A model generated the notes under the pieces. The model searched no databases. It was not told where the DNA came from and worked only from the letters and a program-made list of their open reading frames with translations. Below, piece by piece: positions 26,881 to 36,062 of a stretch of DNA of 64,000 nucleotides. The stretch is taken from contig CAJLFQ010000003.1 in assembly GCA_905205975.1 (NCBI GenBank), positions 5,456 to 69,455 of the forward strand, read 5' to 3'. Source of the stretch: an uncultured Eubacteriales bacterium (GTDB taxonomy: Bacteria; Bacillota; Clostridia; Oscillospirales; QAMX01). The first letter of the stretch is position 1, and every line of letters starts with the position of its first letter. The position numbers were made by a program, and so were the translations under genes.

Positions 26881-27777
26881 ATGGAAAAGCTTGAAAAGCC
26901 GAAGAAGCGATTCCACTTCTTTAAATCCAAGGCTGGCAACCGTGTCAACCGCTCCCTTTCGGGTGACGTTGGCATCGTAATCTTTCTGGTGTTCTTCGCG
27001 GTGATCATGGCCATCCCGCTGTACTACGCAATCGTTCAGTCGCTGAAGCCGCTGAACGAACTCTACATCTTCCCGCCGCGTATGTACGTCACCACCCCGA
27101 CGATGGATAACTACGCAGACCTCTTCCGCTTGATGTCCAACTCGTGGGTTCCGTTCTCCCGCTACGTCTTCAACACCGTTATGATTACCGTCATCGGTAC
27201 GTTCGGCCACATCATCCTCGCATCCATGGCCGCTTACCCGCTGGCGAAGTACCGGTTCCCCGGCAGTGTCGCATTTTCGCACATTGTCCGTTTCGCCCTG
27301 ATGTTCAACGCCACGGTTCTGACGATCCCGTCCTACATCATCATGGCAAAACTCGGCTGGATCGATACCTATCTTGCAGTTATTGTCCCGGCATTCGGTT
27401 CTTCACTGGGTCTGTACCTGATGCAGAACTTCATGGCGGACCTGCACGACGCCCTGTTTGACGCCGCAAAGATCGACGGCGCCAAAGAAGGCACCATCTT
27501 CTGGAAGATCGTTATGCCGAACGTCAAATCCGGCTGGCTCACCCTGATGATCTTCTCCGTGCAGAGCCTGTGGAACACCAACAACGGTATGTACATCTAC
27601 AGCGAACCGCTGAAGACCATGCCGTACGCCATCAACCAGATCACGAGCGGCGGCTATGCCCGCGCGGGCGCTGCATCAGCCGGTGTCGTCATCATGATGC
27701 TGATCCCGATCCTCGTGTTCGTCATCTCCCAGAGCAACGTCCTTGAAACCATGCAGAAGTCCGGTATTAAAGAATAA
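26881..27777 (+). CDS. Carbohydrate ABC transporter permease, MalG type (first pair)
   Basis: A 298-residue permease with six helices and the EAA loop FDAAKIDGAKEGTIFWKIVMP. The N-terminal tail is short and basic. It starts at the ATG 2 bases behind the MalF-type gene, so translation is coupled. The C-terminus (SQSNVLETMQKSGIKE) is typical of MalG-like sugar permeases. Confidence 0.92.
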   Translation: MEKLEKPKKRFHFFKSKAGNRVNRSLSGDVGIVIFLVFFAVIMAIPLYYAIVQSLKPLNELYIFPPRMYVTTPTMDNYADLFRLMSNSWVPFSRYVFNTVMITVIGTFGHIILASMAAYPLAKYRFPGSVAFSHIVRFALMFNATVLTIPSYIIMAKLGWIDTYLAVIVPAFGSSLGLYLMQNFMADLHDALFDAAKIDGAKEGTIFWKIVMPNVKSGWLTLMIFSVQSLWNTNNGMYIYSEPLKTMPYAINQITSGGYARAGAASAGVVIMMLIPILVFVISQSNVLETMQKSGIKE

Positions 27778-27794
27778 AAGGAGGTCGAGTCCGA

Positions 27795-29372
27795 ATGCGG
27801 AAAAGAATCGTTGCAGCGGTTATGCTGCTGCTGCTGTTCGCAGCACAGGCAGTGTCGGTCTTGGCCGCACCGCCTTCAAGGTCCTATACCTATAACACTG
27901 AGATGCTCCCGGTTGCTTCGCCGAACCCCTACACCTATAACGGCGAAATCAACGGCATCGATCAGGGTGTTGGCCGGTTCCTCGAACCGGAAGATTTTGT
28001 CGTCGATGATGACAACTTCATCTACCTGCTCGACGCCGGCAACAAACGCGTGCTTGTCTTCAATGAAAACAAGCAGATTGTCCGTGTACTCGATCACTTT
28101 GACTATAAGGGCGAAGCAATCACGCTCAAAGCCCCGCAGGGTCTGTACATCTATCAGTACTACGGCATAAAGCTGCTCTATGTTTCCGATACGGAAAACA
28201 GCCGGATCTTCCGCGTGGATCTGACCAATGAGCTGCACGGCGAAGTGGAAACCAACGCCACTGCCAAGGTCGACCGCATGTACGGGAAACCGGTCATCGA
28301 CATTATTGCCGAAGATACGCCGTACTACCCGACCAAATTCATCGTTGACCGTGCTGAACGTATTTTCGTTCTGGGTCGTACGATCAACCGCGGCGTTATC
28401 AAGCTGACGAGCGATGGTTCATTTGACTCGTTCTTCGGCGCCCCGGACGTTTCGTATTCCCTGGTCGAAAAGTTCTGGCGTATGCTTTCAACCGAAGCGC
28501 AGCGCCAAAAGAGCCTGAAATACGTCCCGACGGAATACTCCAACATCGCGCAGGATTCCCGCGGCTTTACCTATGTGACCATCTCCACGATGGAACGCCA
28601 GAAGCTTTACAGCACGTTCAACACCAAACCGGACGATACGGATGCCCGTGCGAACAACGCAGTCATCCGGAAACTGGCGGCAGACGGTACGGATATCCTG
28701 ACCAGACGCGGCTACTTCCCGCCGGTCGGTGACCTTTCGGTTTACAACCCGACGGCTGTTGAAGCTGTTCTGGCCGGTATGTCCTCGTTTGTCGACGTCT
28801 GCATCAACGACTATGACGTTTACACGATCATTGACGACATGCGCGGCAAGGTCTTCACCTACGACAACGAAGGCAACCTGCTCTTTGTTTTCGGCGGCAC
28901 CGCTACACAGTACGGGACCTTCCAGAAACCGGTCGCGGTTTCCTACTTCAAGGATAATCAGATCTGCATCCTGGATAAACGTTCCGCATCGCTGGCGTTC
29001 TTTACGCCGACGGACTACGGCGCGTCGATCCTGGCAGCTGTCAAAGCCTACCATGACGGTGAGTATGAGCTCTCCGAAGACATGTGGGGCCGCGTCCTTG
29101 AGATGAACTCCAACATGACGCAGGCGTACGGCGGCGCAGGCAAGTCCCTGCTCCGTGCCGGCGAGTACAAACAGGCGATGGAAAATTTCCGGATCGCGAA
29201 AAATACGGAATATTATTCCAAAGCGCTTGAACAGTATCTCAGCAACCTGATCGGCAGTAAGTTCACCTACATCTTCCTGATTGTGGTTGGCCTGTTCCTG
29301 CTCTCGAAGATCTGGAAACTGATCAAGAGATTCAGACGCTTCCTCCGCGAAGGCGTCAAGAAGGTGGTGTAA
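27795..29372 (+). CDS. Exported NHL-repeat protein with C-terminal membrane anchor
   Basis: A 525-residue protein with signal peptide (RIVAAVMLLLLFAAQAVSVL, cleavage near ALA), a beta-propeller of NHL-like repeats (about residues 60-430; FLEPEDFVVDDDNFIYLLDA, then VFVFN- and GKVFTYDNEGNLLFVF-like strands) and a TPR-like helical stretch (about 430-490). One membrane helix (FTYIFLIVVGLFLLSKIW) and a basic tail end it. It is likely an extracytoplasmic scaffold anchored beside the transporter. Biochemical role unknown. The next gene starts 3 bases after its stop. Confidence 0.85.
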   Translation: MRKRIVAAVMLLLLFAAQAVSVLAAPPSRSYTYNTEMLPVASPNPYTYNGEINGIDQGVGRFLEPEDFVVDDDNFIYLLDAGNKRVLVFNENKQIVRVLDHFDYKGEAITLKAPQGLYIYQYYGIKLLYVSDTENSRIFRVDLTNELHGEVETNATAKVDRMYGKPVIDIIAEDTPYYPTKFIVDRAERIFVLGRTINRGVIKLTSDGSFDSFFGAPDVSYSLVEKFWRMLSTEAQRQKSLKYVPTEYSNIAQDSRGFTYVTISTMERQKLYSTFNTKPDDTDARANNAVIRKLAADGTDILTRRGYFPPVGDLSVYNPTAVEAVLAGMSSFVDVCINDYDVYTIIDDMRGKVFTYDNEGNLLFVFGGTATQYGTFQKPVAVSYFKDNQICILDKRSASLAFFTPTDYGASILAAVKAYHDGEYELSEDMWGRVLEMNSNMTQAYGGAGKSLLRAGEYKQAMENFRIAKNTEYYSKALEQYLSNLIGSKFTYIFLIVVGLFLLSKIWKLIKRFRRFLREGVKKVV

Positions 29373-29375
29373 AAG

Positions 29376-30008
29376 ATGGCAGAGCTTTGGAAACAGTTGC
29401 GTTACTCAACCCATGTCATGTTCCACCCGTTTGACGGCTTCTGGGATCTGAAACACGAACACAGAGGCAGCGTGAAAGCAGCGATGGTGCTGCTGGCGAT
29501 GCTGGTGCTCAACTCGATCATCAAGACGCAGTTTACCGGCTTCCTTTACAACCCGTATTATGACGGCGTCAGCCTGAACGTGTTCAGCGAACTGACATCG
29601 GTTGTCGGTACCTTCTTCCTGTGGTGCATTTCGAACTGGAGCTTGACAACCCTGATGGACGGCGAAGGCCGCTTCAGTGATATCGTGATGGTCAGTGCTT
29701 ACGCGCTGGTCCCGATGTTCCTGATCGGAATTCCGCTGACCTTCCTCAGCAACGTCATGCCGCTCGATTATGCAGCATTCTACAACATCGTCTTGAGCTT
29801 CACCTACATTTGGGCTGGGTTCCTGATGTTGGCGGGTCTGATGGTTGTTCACCAGTACACCCTCGGCAAGACGCTCCTGTCGGCCATCCTGATCATTGTC
29901 GGTATGGCGGTCATCGTCTTCCTTGGTCTGTTGTTCTTCAACCTGATTTCTCAGCTGGTCGGCTTCGTTGTCGAACTCTATTGGGAAATCTCGCTCAGAT
30001 TCTTCTAA
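29376..30008 (+). CDS. Yip1 family membrane protein
   Basis: A 210-residue protein with five membrane helices between about residues 30 and 200 and the start MAELWKQLRYSTHVMFHPFDGFWDLK, a pattern shared by bacterial Yip1-domain proteins. Function unknown. It is inserted between the NHL-repeat and DUF5696 genes with spacings of 3 and 15 bases, so it belongs to the same operon and is probably part of the membrane complex. Confidence 0.85.
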   Translation: MAELWKQLRYSTHVMFHPFDGFWDLKHEHRGSVKAAMVLLAMLVLNSIIKTQFTGFLYNPYYDGVSLNVFSELTSVVGTFFLWCISNWSLTTLMDGEGRFSDIVMVSAYALVPMFLIGIPLTFLSNVMPLDYAAFYNIVLSFTYIWAGFLMLAGLMVVHQYTLGKTLLSAILIIVGMAVIVFLGLLFFNLISQLVGFVVELYWEISLRFF

Positions 30009-30023
30009 AGGGGAGGTGCTTGG

Positions 30024-32978
30024 ATGAAAAAGATCAGAAAATATGCGGTAATCTGCTATATCCTCGCGCTGGCGATGATCCTGCCGTTGAGCAGCATGGC
30101 AATTACCCCCATGAAGGAACAGTTCGTTGCTCCGGGCTATGCAGATCCTTACATCGAAGGCGCCGGAAAATCGTCGCCCCTTTCCATCGAGGTCGACCAC
30201 ATTCCGAACGAACGCCTGAACATCAAAGTGACGGATTCGCGCACCGGTAAAGTCTGGGAGACCAACCCGGTATACACCGGCGGCGACAAAGCATCCACAA
30301 CAGAAGACAAAAAGAAAGAGCTGCATTCGCAGATCCTTCTGACCTACACGTTTGATAAAAACGGCAACGCCGACAAACTGGCGGATATCGGTTACATGTC
30401 TTCTGCAACGTCTGTCGGCAAATTCAACAGCTATGAGGAATCAGTCGTCAAGAACCAGCTGACCATTCAGTATGTGCTTGACAACGGTGACCTGCTGGAC
30501 TATTATGTCGATGCAGACGCGCAAACACTGGAAGTCAACCAAATCCCGGCCGGCAGATCGGTCGTTGGATTCCGCGTTGGATACGGTTTCGGCGATAAGA
30601 ACGCTTCGCTGTACCCGGTTATGATCACCGAGTCCCGTATGAACGAGATGCTTGATCGAATCGAGATCAAAGGCGAAGACGGAACCATTGACGAAGCCGC
30701 AACGGAAAAGATGAAAAAGAACATCCTTTCCAAATACCGTCTGACGACGCTGGAAGGCAAGCTGGAAGAAATCGAACGCCAGGTCAAACGCCAGAAGACG
30801 GAAGAAGACAAAAAGAAGAAACGCAAGGAACTGGAAGATCAGCTGAATGATTACCTTGCGAAGTACCCGGTTCTCGAAGAGGAGAACATTTACGAACTGT
30901 ACAGCGACGCAACCAGCACCACGAGAAATAAAAAGCTCCTGGTCAGCTACTGGGCATCGATCCCGTACACCCGTGAAGATCTCGACTTCGATAACCAGAT
31001 GATCGGCTACGAGAAATCGGCAGGCGGCGTCAGCTTTGAAATCCCGGTGCTCTATATGATCGAAGGCAGCACCTTCCGTGCGACGGTTCTGACCAGTGAA
31101 ATTGACCAACCGGCTGAAGTTGGCATCACCCGTCTGGACTTCCTGCCCGGTTTTGCCGGCGCCGACGATACCGTTCTGAAAGGCTACACCCTTGTCCCGG
31201 ACGGCAGCGGCTCGCTCGTTCCGATCAACAGCGAAGACCAGCGCCAGACCGGTTACCAGGTTGCTGTTATGAACCGCCAGAAAGACGAAGGTCTTTCGAT
31301 GAACTCCTCGAACATGCGCGACATCCCGTATTATGAATATACGCTGATGCCGGTGTTCGGCCAGAAGCAGGACGATAACGCTTACTTCTGCATCATCGAA
31401 GAAGGCTATGAATTCGCAAACATCACGGCTTATGTCGCAGATAGCTTTACGAAGTATAATACGGCCTTTGCCTCATTCTTCCCAATTGTTACCGACGATA
31501 TCTACTACTCCTCCGGCAGCGAGAGCGGCATTACGATGTTCCCGAAGGTCAAAGTCGAAGAAGAGAAGATGTCGATCAAGTACACCCGCGACCCGGATAC
31601 CAAAGAAGTCTCGACTGAAGAAGTCGTTAAGAAAACGGTCAGCAACTACTGCCGTCTTCCGGCTTCCAACCTGTCCGTCCGCTATGCATTCCTCTCGGGG
31701 GATCAGGCGAACTACGTCGGTATGGCAAACTACTACCGCACGTACCTGATGAATACCTACGACATGGAAAAACGCACCAACTTCGGTGAAGACATGACGT
31801 TCTATGCCGACCTTTATGGTATCATCGACAAAAAAATCAGCTTTGCCGGCTTCCCGATCAACCGGAAGTTCGCGCTGACGACGTTTGACCAGGCTGAAGA
31901 GATTGTTCAGGCACTCTTTGATAACGGCGTCAAGGATCTGAAACTCCGTTATCTCGGCATGATCAACGGCGGCATGAATCAGCGCTACGCCGGAAACTTC
32001 AAAGTGGAAGGCAACCTCGGCGGCAAGAAGGGCTATCAGAACTTCCTGACGAAGATGGAATCGCTCGGCGTTGAGGTTTACCCGGATATCGACGTGACGC
32101 ACGTCTATCAGGACCGTATGTTTGACGGTTTCGACCCGAATGATGATACGGTCATGACACTCGGTAAAACACAGTCGATCATCTTCGACTTCAACATCGC
32201 CACCGGTATCAAAGACCCGAGAAGCGACTCCCGCTATTATCATCCGCGCTGGATCATTTCCCCGCGCCTGTACGAAGACTTGTTCGATACGCTTCAGGAA
32301 AAGCTCGACAAGTTCGGCAACAAGCATATTTCTCTGAGTACACTTGGCAGCAAGCTTTCCTCTGACTATAACGAGGATATGATCATCGACCGCGGACAGA
32401 CCGCCCGCGTGGTTGCAGATCAGCTCAAACAGTATCAAGAAGCCGGCTACGACATGATCGTCGAAAAAGGTTTTGTTTATACGCTGCCGTACGTTTCCAC
32501 CGTTCTGGACATCCCGCTGACCTCCAGCATGTTCACGGTTGAAATGTATGACATCCCGTTTGTTCAGCTTGTTCTGCACGGCTTGGTTGAATATGCCGGT
32601 GAACCGCTCAACCTCACGCAGGACGTTCAGTACAGCATTCTGAAATGCCTGGAGTATGGCGCTACGGTCTATGGCCGGTACATGTATCAGCCGGATACCG
32701 TCTTCCAGAATACATACTTCCTGAACCTCTTCTCGCTCAACTATCAGAGCTGGATGGATGAAACCAAAGCAGTCTACACGGCAGTCAACGAGGCCATCCG
32801 TGACGTTCAGGGGCAGTTCATGGTGAACCACGAACGTCTGGCTGACAACGTCTACCGTACGACTTACGAGAACGGCAAACAGGTAATCGTCAACTACAAC
32901 ACGGTTGATTACTTTGTTGAAGAACTCGGCGTTACGGTTGCAGCCAGAGGCTATTATGTAACGGGAGGTGCCCAGTAA
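30024..32978 (+). CDS. DUF5696 domain protein, secreted, TIM-barrel-like
   Basis: A 984-residue exported protein. The signal peptide has core YILALAMILPLSSMA. Residues about 60-520 are beta-rich and interrupted by a charged coiled coil (about 235-290). Residues about 590-900 show the alternation expected of a glycosidase-like barrel (ALFDNGVKDLKLRYLGM, SLGVEVYPDIDVTHVY, VQLVLHGLVEYAGEPLN), with a beta-sandwich end (VNYNTVDYFVEELGVTV). The similarity to glycoside hydrolase barrels is my inference; the DUF5696 assignment rests on remembered family features. It overlaps the next permease gene by the TAATG junction. Confidence 0.75.
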   Translation: MKKIRKYAVICYILALAMILPLSSMAITPMKEQFVAPGYADPYIEGAGKSSPLSIEVDHIPNERLNIKVTDSRTGKVWETNPVYTGGDKASTTEDKKKELHSQILLTYTFDKNGNADKLADIGYMSSATSVGKFNSYEESVVKNQLTIQYVLDNGDLLDYYVDADAQTLEVNQIPAGRSVVGFRVGYGFGDKNASLYPVMITESRMNEMLDRIEIKGEDGTIDEAATEKMKKNILSKYRLTTLEGKLEEIERQVKRQKTEEDKKKKRKELEDQLNDYLAKYPVLEEENIYELYSDATSTTRNKKLLVSYWASIPYTREDLDFDNQMIGYEKSAGGVSFEIPVLYMIEGSTFRATVLTSEIDQPAEVGITRLDFLPGFAGADDTVLKGYTLVPDGSGSLVPINSEDQRQTGYQVAVMNRQKDEGLSMNSSNMRDIPYYEYTLMPVFGQKQDDNAYFCIIEEGYEFANITAYVADSFTKYNTAFASFFPIVTDDIYYSSGSESGITMFPKVKVEEEKMSIKYTRDPDTKEVSTEEVVKKTVSNYCRLPASNLSVRYAFLSGDQANYVGMANYYRTYLMNTYDMEKRTNFGEDMTFYADLYGIIDKKISFAGFPINRKFALTTFDQAEEIVQALFDNGVKDLKLRYLGMINGGMNQRYAGNFKVEGNLGGKKGYQNFLTKMESLGVEVYPDIDVTHVYQDRMFDGFDPNDDTVMTLGKTQSIIFDFNIATGIKDPRSDSRYYHPRWIISPRLYEDLFDTLQEKLDKFGNKHISLSTLGSKLSSDYNEDMIIDRGQTARVVADQLKQYQEAGYDMIVEKGFVYTLPYVSTVLDIPLTSSMFTVEMYDIPFVQLVLHGLVEYAGEPLNLTQDVQYSILKCLEYGATVYGRYMYQPDTVFQNTYFLNLFSLNYQSWMDETKAVYTAVNEAIRDVQGQFMVNHERLADNVYRTTYENGKQVIVNYNTVDYFVEELGVTVAARGYYVTGGAQ

Positions 32979-33985
32979 TGGCGGCCGATGTCAAGAAAAA
33001 AGACGGCTTTTTCTACAAAGTCAAACGGTTTATTCTGAAGGCATTGCGAATGGACCTGATGGAAAGGCGAAACCTGGCGGGCTACGTTTTCGTCCTCCCG
33101 TTCATCTTGGGCTTGCTGCTGATCTTCCTGCCGTCCATGGTGCAGTCCTTCCTCTTCAGCCGCAGTGACATCGTCATTCGTGCCGATGGTACGGGCTATG
33201 ACCTCATCAGCAAAGGCTTTATCCACTATTACGACTCGTTCTTCACGGATACGGATTTCCGCATCAAGCTGGTGCATACGCTCCGCGATATCGTCATCAA
33301 CCTGCCGGTTATCCTGATCTTCTCGTTCTTCATGGCACTGCTTTTGAACCGCAAGAAGTTCCCCGGAAGAACCGTGTTCCGTATCATCTTCTTCCTGCCG
33401 GTTATCATCTACACCGGTATTGCTTCCACCGCTGGTATCACCTCCGGCTCTTCCGAATTGTCTGAAGCGGCGTCGCAGGTCTTCGCAGACCCGACCATCG
33501 GCAACGAAGGGATGCAGTCCGGCGCAACCAGTATCATCGGTATGGCAATGAACATTGAAGCCATCATCTCGTCGCTCGGCTTGGGCACGACGCTGATGAA
33601 CTTCATCCAGACCTCGATCAGCCGTCTGGAATGGATTATCCAGTCCTCCGGCGTTCAGATCCTCGTCTTCCTGGCCGCTCTGCAAGGCGTCCCGACTTCA
33701 ATCTTTGAAGCCGCAAGCGTTGAAGGCCTGACGAGCTGGGAAATGTTCTGGAAGATCACGCTCCCGATGATCAGCCCGCAGATCCTGGTCAATACGATCT
33801 ACACGGTCGTTGACTCCTTTACGAACCAGCGCTATGAGGTTCTTCCGTATATCCAGAAGATCTCATTTTCCAACGCGGACTACGGTCTCGGGTCGGCCAT
33901 GGCGTTCATCTATTTCCTCTGTACGATCATCTTGATTGGTCTGGTTTCCCTGATCATCTCGAAGTTCGTATTCTACAACGAATAG
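32978..33985 (+). CDS. Sugar ABC transporter permease, MalF type (second pair)
   Basis: A 335-residue permease with a long insertion between helices (about residues 140-210) and the EAA loop FEAASVEGLTSWEMFWKITLP. It overlaps the DUF5696 stop codon by one base. Together with the next gene it makes a second complete permease pair in the operon, which is unusual because only one solute-binding protein is present. Confidence 0.91.
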   Translation: MAADVKKKDGFFYKVKRFILKALRMDLMERRNLAGYVFVLPFILGLLLIFLPSMVQSFLFSRSDIVIRADGTGYDLISKGFIHYYDSFFTDTDFRIKLVHTLRDIVINLPVILIFSFFMALLLNRKKFPGRTVFRIIFFLPVIIYTGIASTAGITSGSSELSEAASQVFADPTIGNEGMQSGATSIIGMAMNIEAIISSLGLGTTLMNFIQTSISRLEWIIQSSGVQILVFLAALQGVPTSIFEAASVEGLTSWEMFWKITLPMISPQILVNTIYTVVDSFTNQRYEVLPYIQKISFSNADYGLGSAMAFIYFLCTIILIGLVSLIISKFVFYNE

Positions 33986-33997
33986 GAGTGTGTGAAC

Positions 33998-34963
33998 ATG
34001 GAAAAAGTAGTCAAGAATCATACAACTACCTATCGTGAGACAACGAAAGGCGAACGTGCAAAAGCCAAATATCTGTCTTGGCGTTTTGTCGCGACGATCT
34101 TTGGGAACATCTTTGCGTACGTTCTGACCATTGGTATCGCATTCGTCATCATCTACCCGCTGCTTCGCCGTATCGGCAACGCGTTCAAACCGGTTGAAGA
34201 GTTCTACGATACCTCAATCGTTTACTTCCCCAGAAACCCAACCTTTGAGGTTGTGCGTCAGGCTTTCTACAGACTGAACTTCAAGCAAGTTGGTATCCCG
34301 TCCTTCCTGATGGCGCTGTACGTCGGCCTGACACAGATGGTCGTCGCACTGCTCGTCGGTTACGGGTTTGCCCGTTTCAAGTTCAGAGGCTCCAGAGTTC
34401 TGTTTGCGTGCGTGATTCTGACGCTGGTCGTTCCGCCGCAGACGATTTTGATCCCGCTGTACCTGCGCTTCCGTTATTTCGATATCCTCGGGATTTTCAA
34501 AGCCATTACCGGCCACTCTCTGAAGCTGATCGATACCTACTGGTGTCAGATCCTGCTTTCAGCAACCGGTCTCGGCTGGAAGAACGGCTTGTACATCTAC
34601 TTGATGCGCCAGTACTTCCGCGGCGTCCCGAAGGCGCTGGAAGAAGCGGCCTACATCGACGGCGCACGGACGTTTAAGGCGTTTGTGAAGATCATGGTGC
34701 CGTCCGCACTCCCGATGATGCTGACGGTTTTCCTCTTCTCCTTCTCCTGGCAGTGGACGGATACGTTCTACACCGGCACCTTCCTCATCAAGAAGAAGCT
34801 GCTGGCGACGAGCGTCAACGCGATTACGCATGAAAATGAGCTGATGGCATTCAACCTCCAGCAGACGGCTATCCTCATCATCCTGATCCCGCTGATCTTC
34901 CTGTTCGTTGTCACACAGCGTTACTTCGTCGAAGGTATCGAACGTTCCGGCTTGACCGGCTGA
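33998..34963 (+). CDS. Carbohydrate ABC transporter permease, MalG type (second pair)
   Basis: A 321-residue permease with six helices and the EAA loop LEEAAYIDGARTFKAFVKIMVP. The start is ATG at 33998 with AGGAG 9 bases before; a GTG two codons upstream is also in frame. The C-terminus (RYFVEGIERSGLTG) is typical of MalG proteins. It is the last gene of the cluster and is followed by a terminator. Confidence 0.91.
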   Translation: MEKVVKNHTTTYRETTKGERAKAKYLSWRFVATIFGNIFAYVLTIGIAFVIIYPLLRRIGNAFKPVEEFYDTSIVYFPRNPTFEVVRQAFYRLNFKQVGIPSFLMALYVGLTQMVVALLVGYGFARFKFRGSRVLFACVILTLVVPPQTILIPLYLRFRYFDILGIFKAITGHSLKLIDTYWCQILLSATGLGWKNGLYIYLMRQYFRGVPKALEEAAYIDGARTFKAFVKIMVPSALPMMLTVFLFSFSWQWTDTFYTGTFLIKKKLLATSVNAITHENELMAFNLQQTAILIILIPLIFLFVVTQRYFVEGIERSGLTG

Positions 34964-34994
34964 TTCTGTACACGTCGGCGCAAAACAAACCACA

Positions 34995-35032
34995 AAACGG
35001 CGCTCGGCCTGCTTGGCCGGGCGCCGTTTGGC
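34995..35032 (+). terminator. Terminator of the dual-permease cluster
   Basis: A 15-bp stem with one wobble pair (34995-35009 with 35015-35029), 5-base loop and a short T run. Confidence 0.8.
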
Positions 35033-35054
35033 ATACAGCCGGGAAAAAGAGGGT

Positions 35055-35084
35055 TTGACGCAGAGATACCGTTTGTGATATAAT
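35055..35084 (+). promoter_or_regulatory. Promoter of the zapA-maf-mre operon
   Basis: TTGACG (35055-35060), 18-base spacer, TATAAT (35079-35084). Confidence 0.8.
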
Positions 35085-35130
35085 AAAAGATGGAAAATCT
35101 TATGCCGATCGTCAAAGGAGTGATGAGCGG

Positions 35131-35463
35131 ATGGCAAACCGCGTAACAATTCAAATTTGCGGGACCTCATTTGCGCTGCTGGCGGATGAGTCGCCCGAAT
35201 ATGTTCAAAAATTAGCAGAATACCTGGATGCCCGCTGCCCGGCAGGCGACGGAACGCCTCAGATGACAGCGCTTGTCCTGGGCGGCTTGGCTGCTGTGGA
35301 AGAGCTTTTTCAAACACGGGAAAAATCAAAAGAAACCGAAGCGCAGATCCGGACCTATGAAGCGGAAACCGTTCGTCTCCGCAGCGAACTGGCGGCGCTG
35401 AAACGGGAACTCTCTTACCGGGAAACGCAGCAGCGCACCCAACCGGAAGGCGGCAACACATGA
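35131..35463 (+). CDS. zapA: Cell division protein ZapA
   Basis: A 110-residue FtsZ-associated protein. The N-terminal globular part (NRVTIQICGTSFALLADESPEYVQKLAEYLD) is the ZapA signature and residues from about 60 form a coiled coil. ZapA bundles FtsZ filaments at midcell. The ATG follows AAAGGAG by 10 bases. It overlaps maf by four bases and begins the division/shape operon. Confidence 0.88.
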   Translation: MANRVTIQICGTSFALLADESPEYVQKLAEYLDARCPAGDGTPQMTALVLGGLAAVEELFQTREKSKETEAQIRTYEAETVRLRSELAALKRELSYRETQQRTQPEGGNT

Positions 35464-36047
35464 CGCCAATCATTCTGGCCTCCAAATCGCCGCGAAGAGC
35501 AGAACTGATGCAGCAGATCGGGCTGCCGTTTACGGTTTGTCCGGCGGATGCCGATGAATCGGTTACGCCGGAGCTGTCGCCTGCAGAAGCGGTTGCAGAA
35601 ATCTCAAAGCGGAAGGCGCTGGCGGTTCGAAAAATGCGGGATGCGGGGGATGTGATTGTCGCCTGCGATACCGTTGTGGCGCTGGATCACCGGATCTTCG
35701 GCAAACCGCATACGGCGGAAGAGGCAGAGGCCATGCTGCACCTGCTGTCCGGCCGTACCCATTCCGTTTTTTCAGGTCTGACGGTCTGCTGCGGCACAGC
35801 CGTGACTTCGGCTGTGGAATGCACCGACGTGACGTTCCGTACGCTCTCTGATGCGGAAATCACTGCATATGTGAAAAGCGGAGAACCCATGGACAAGGCC
35901 GGCGCCTACGGCATTCAGGGACTTGGCGCTGTGCTGGTTGAACGCATTGCCGGCGATTATTTCAATGTCGTCGGTCTGCCGCTCTGCCGCCTTGCACAGA
36001 TGCTGTGCCCGTTTGGTATCCGGATTCTGAAATCTGTGGACTGTTGA
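35460..36047 (+). CDS. maf: Maf nucleotide pyrophosphatase
   Basis: A 195-residue Maf/HAM1-superfamily enzyme that hydrolyses non-canonical or excess nucleoside triphosphates. The N-terminus ILASKSPRRAELMQQIGLPF, the segment VACDTVV and the segment DKAGAYGIQGLGAVLVE are conserved family motifs. Maf genes are usually found beside mre genes, as here. It overlaps zapA by ATGA. Confidence 0.95.
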   Translation: MTPIILASKSPRRAELMQQIGLPFTVCPADADESVTPELSPAEAVAEISKRKALAVRKMRDAGDVIVACDTVVALDHRIFGKPHTAEEAEAMLHLLSGRTHSVFSGLTVCCGTAVTSAVECTDVTFRTLSDAEITAYVKSGEPMDKAGAYGIQGLGAVLVERIAGDYFNVVGLPLCRLAQMLCPFGIRILKSVDC

Positions 36048-36062
36048 TTGAGGTGACCATGT

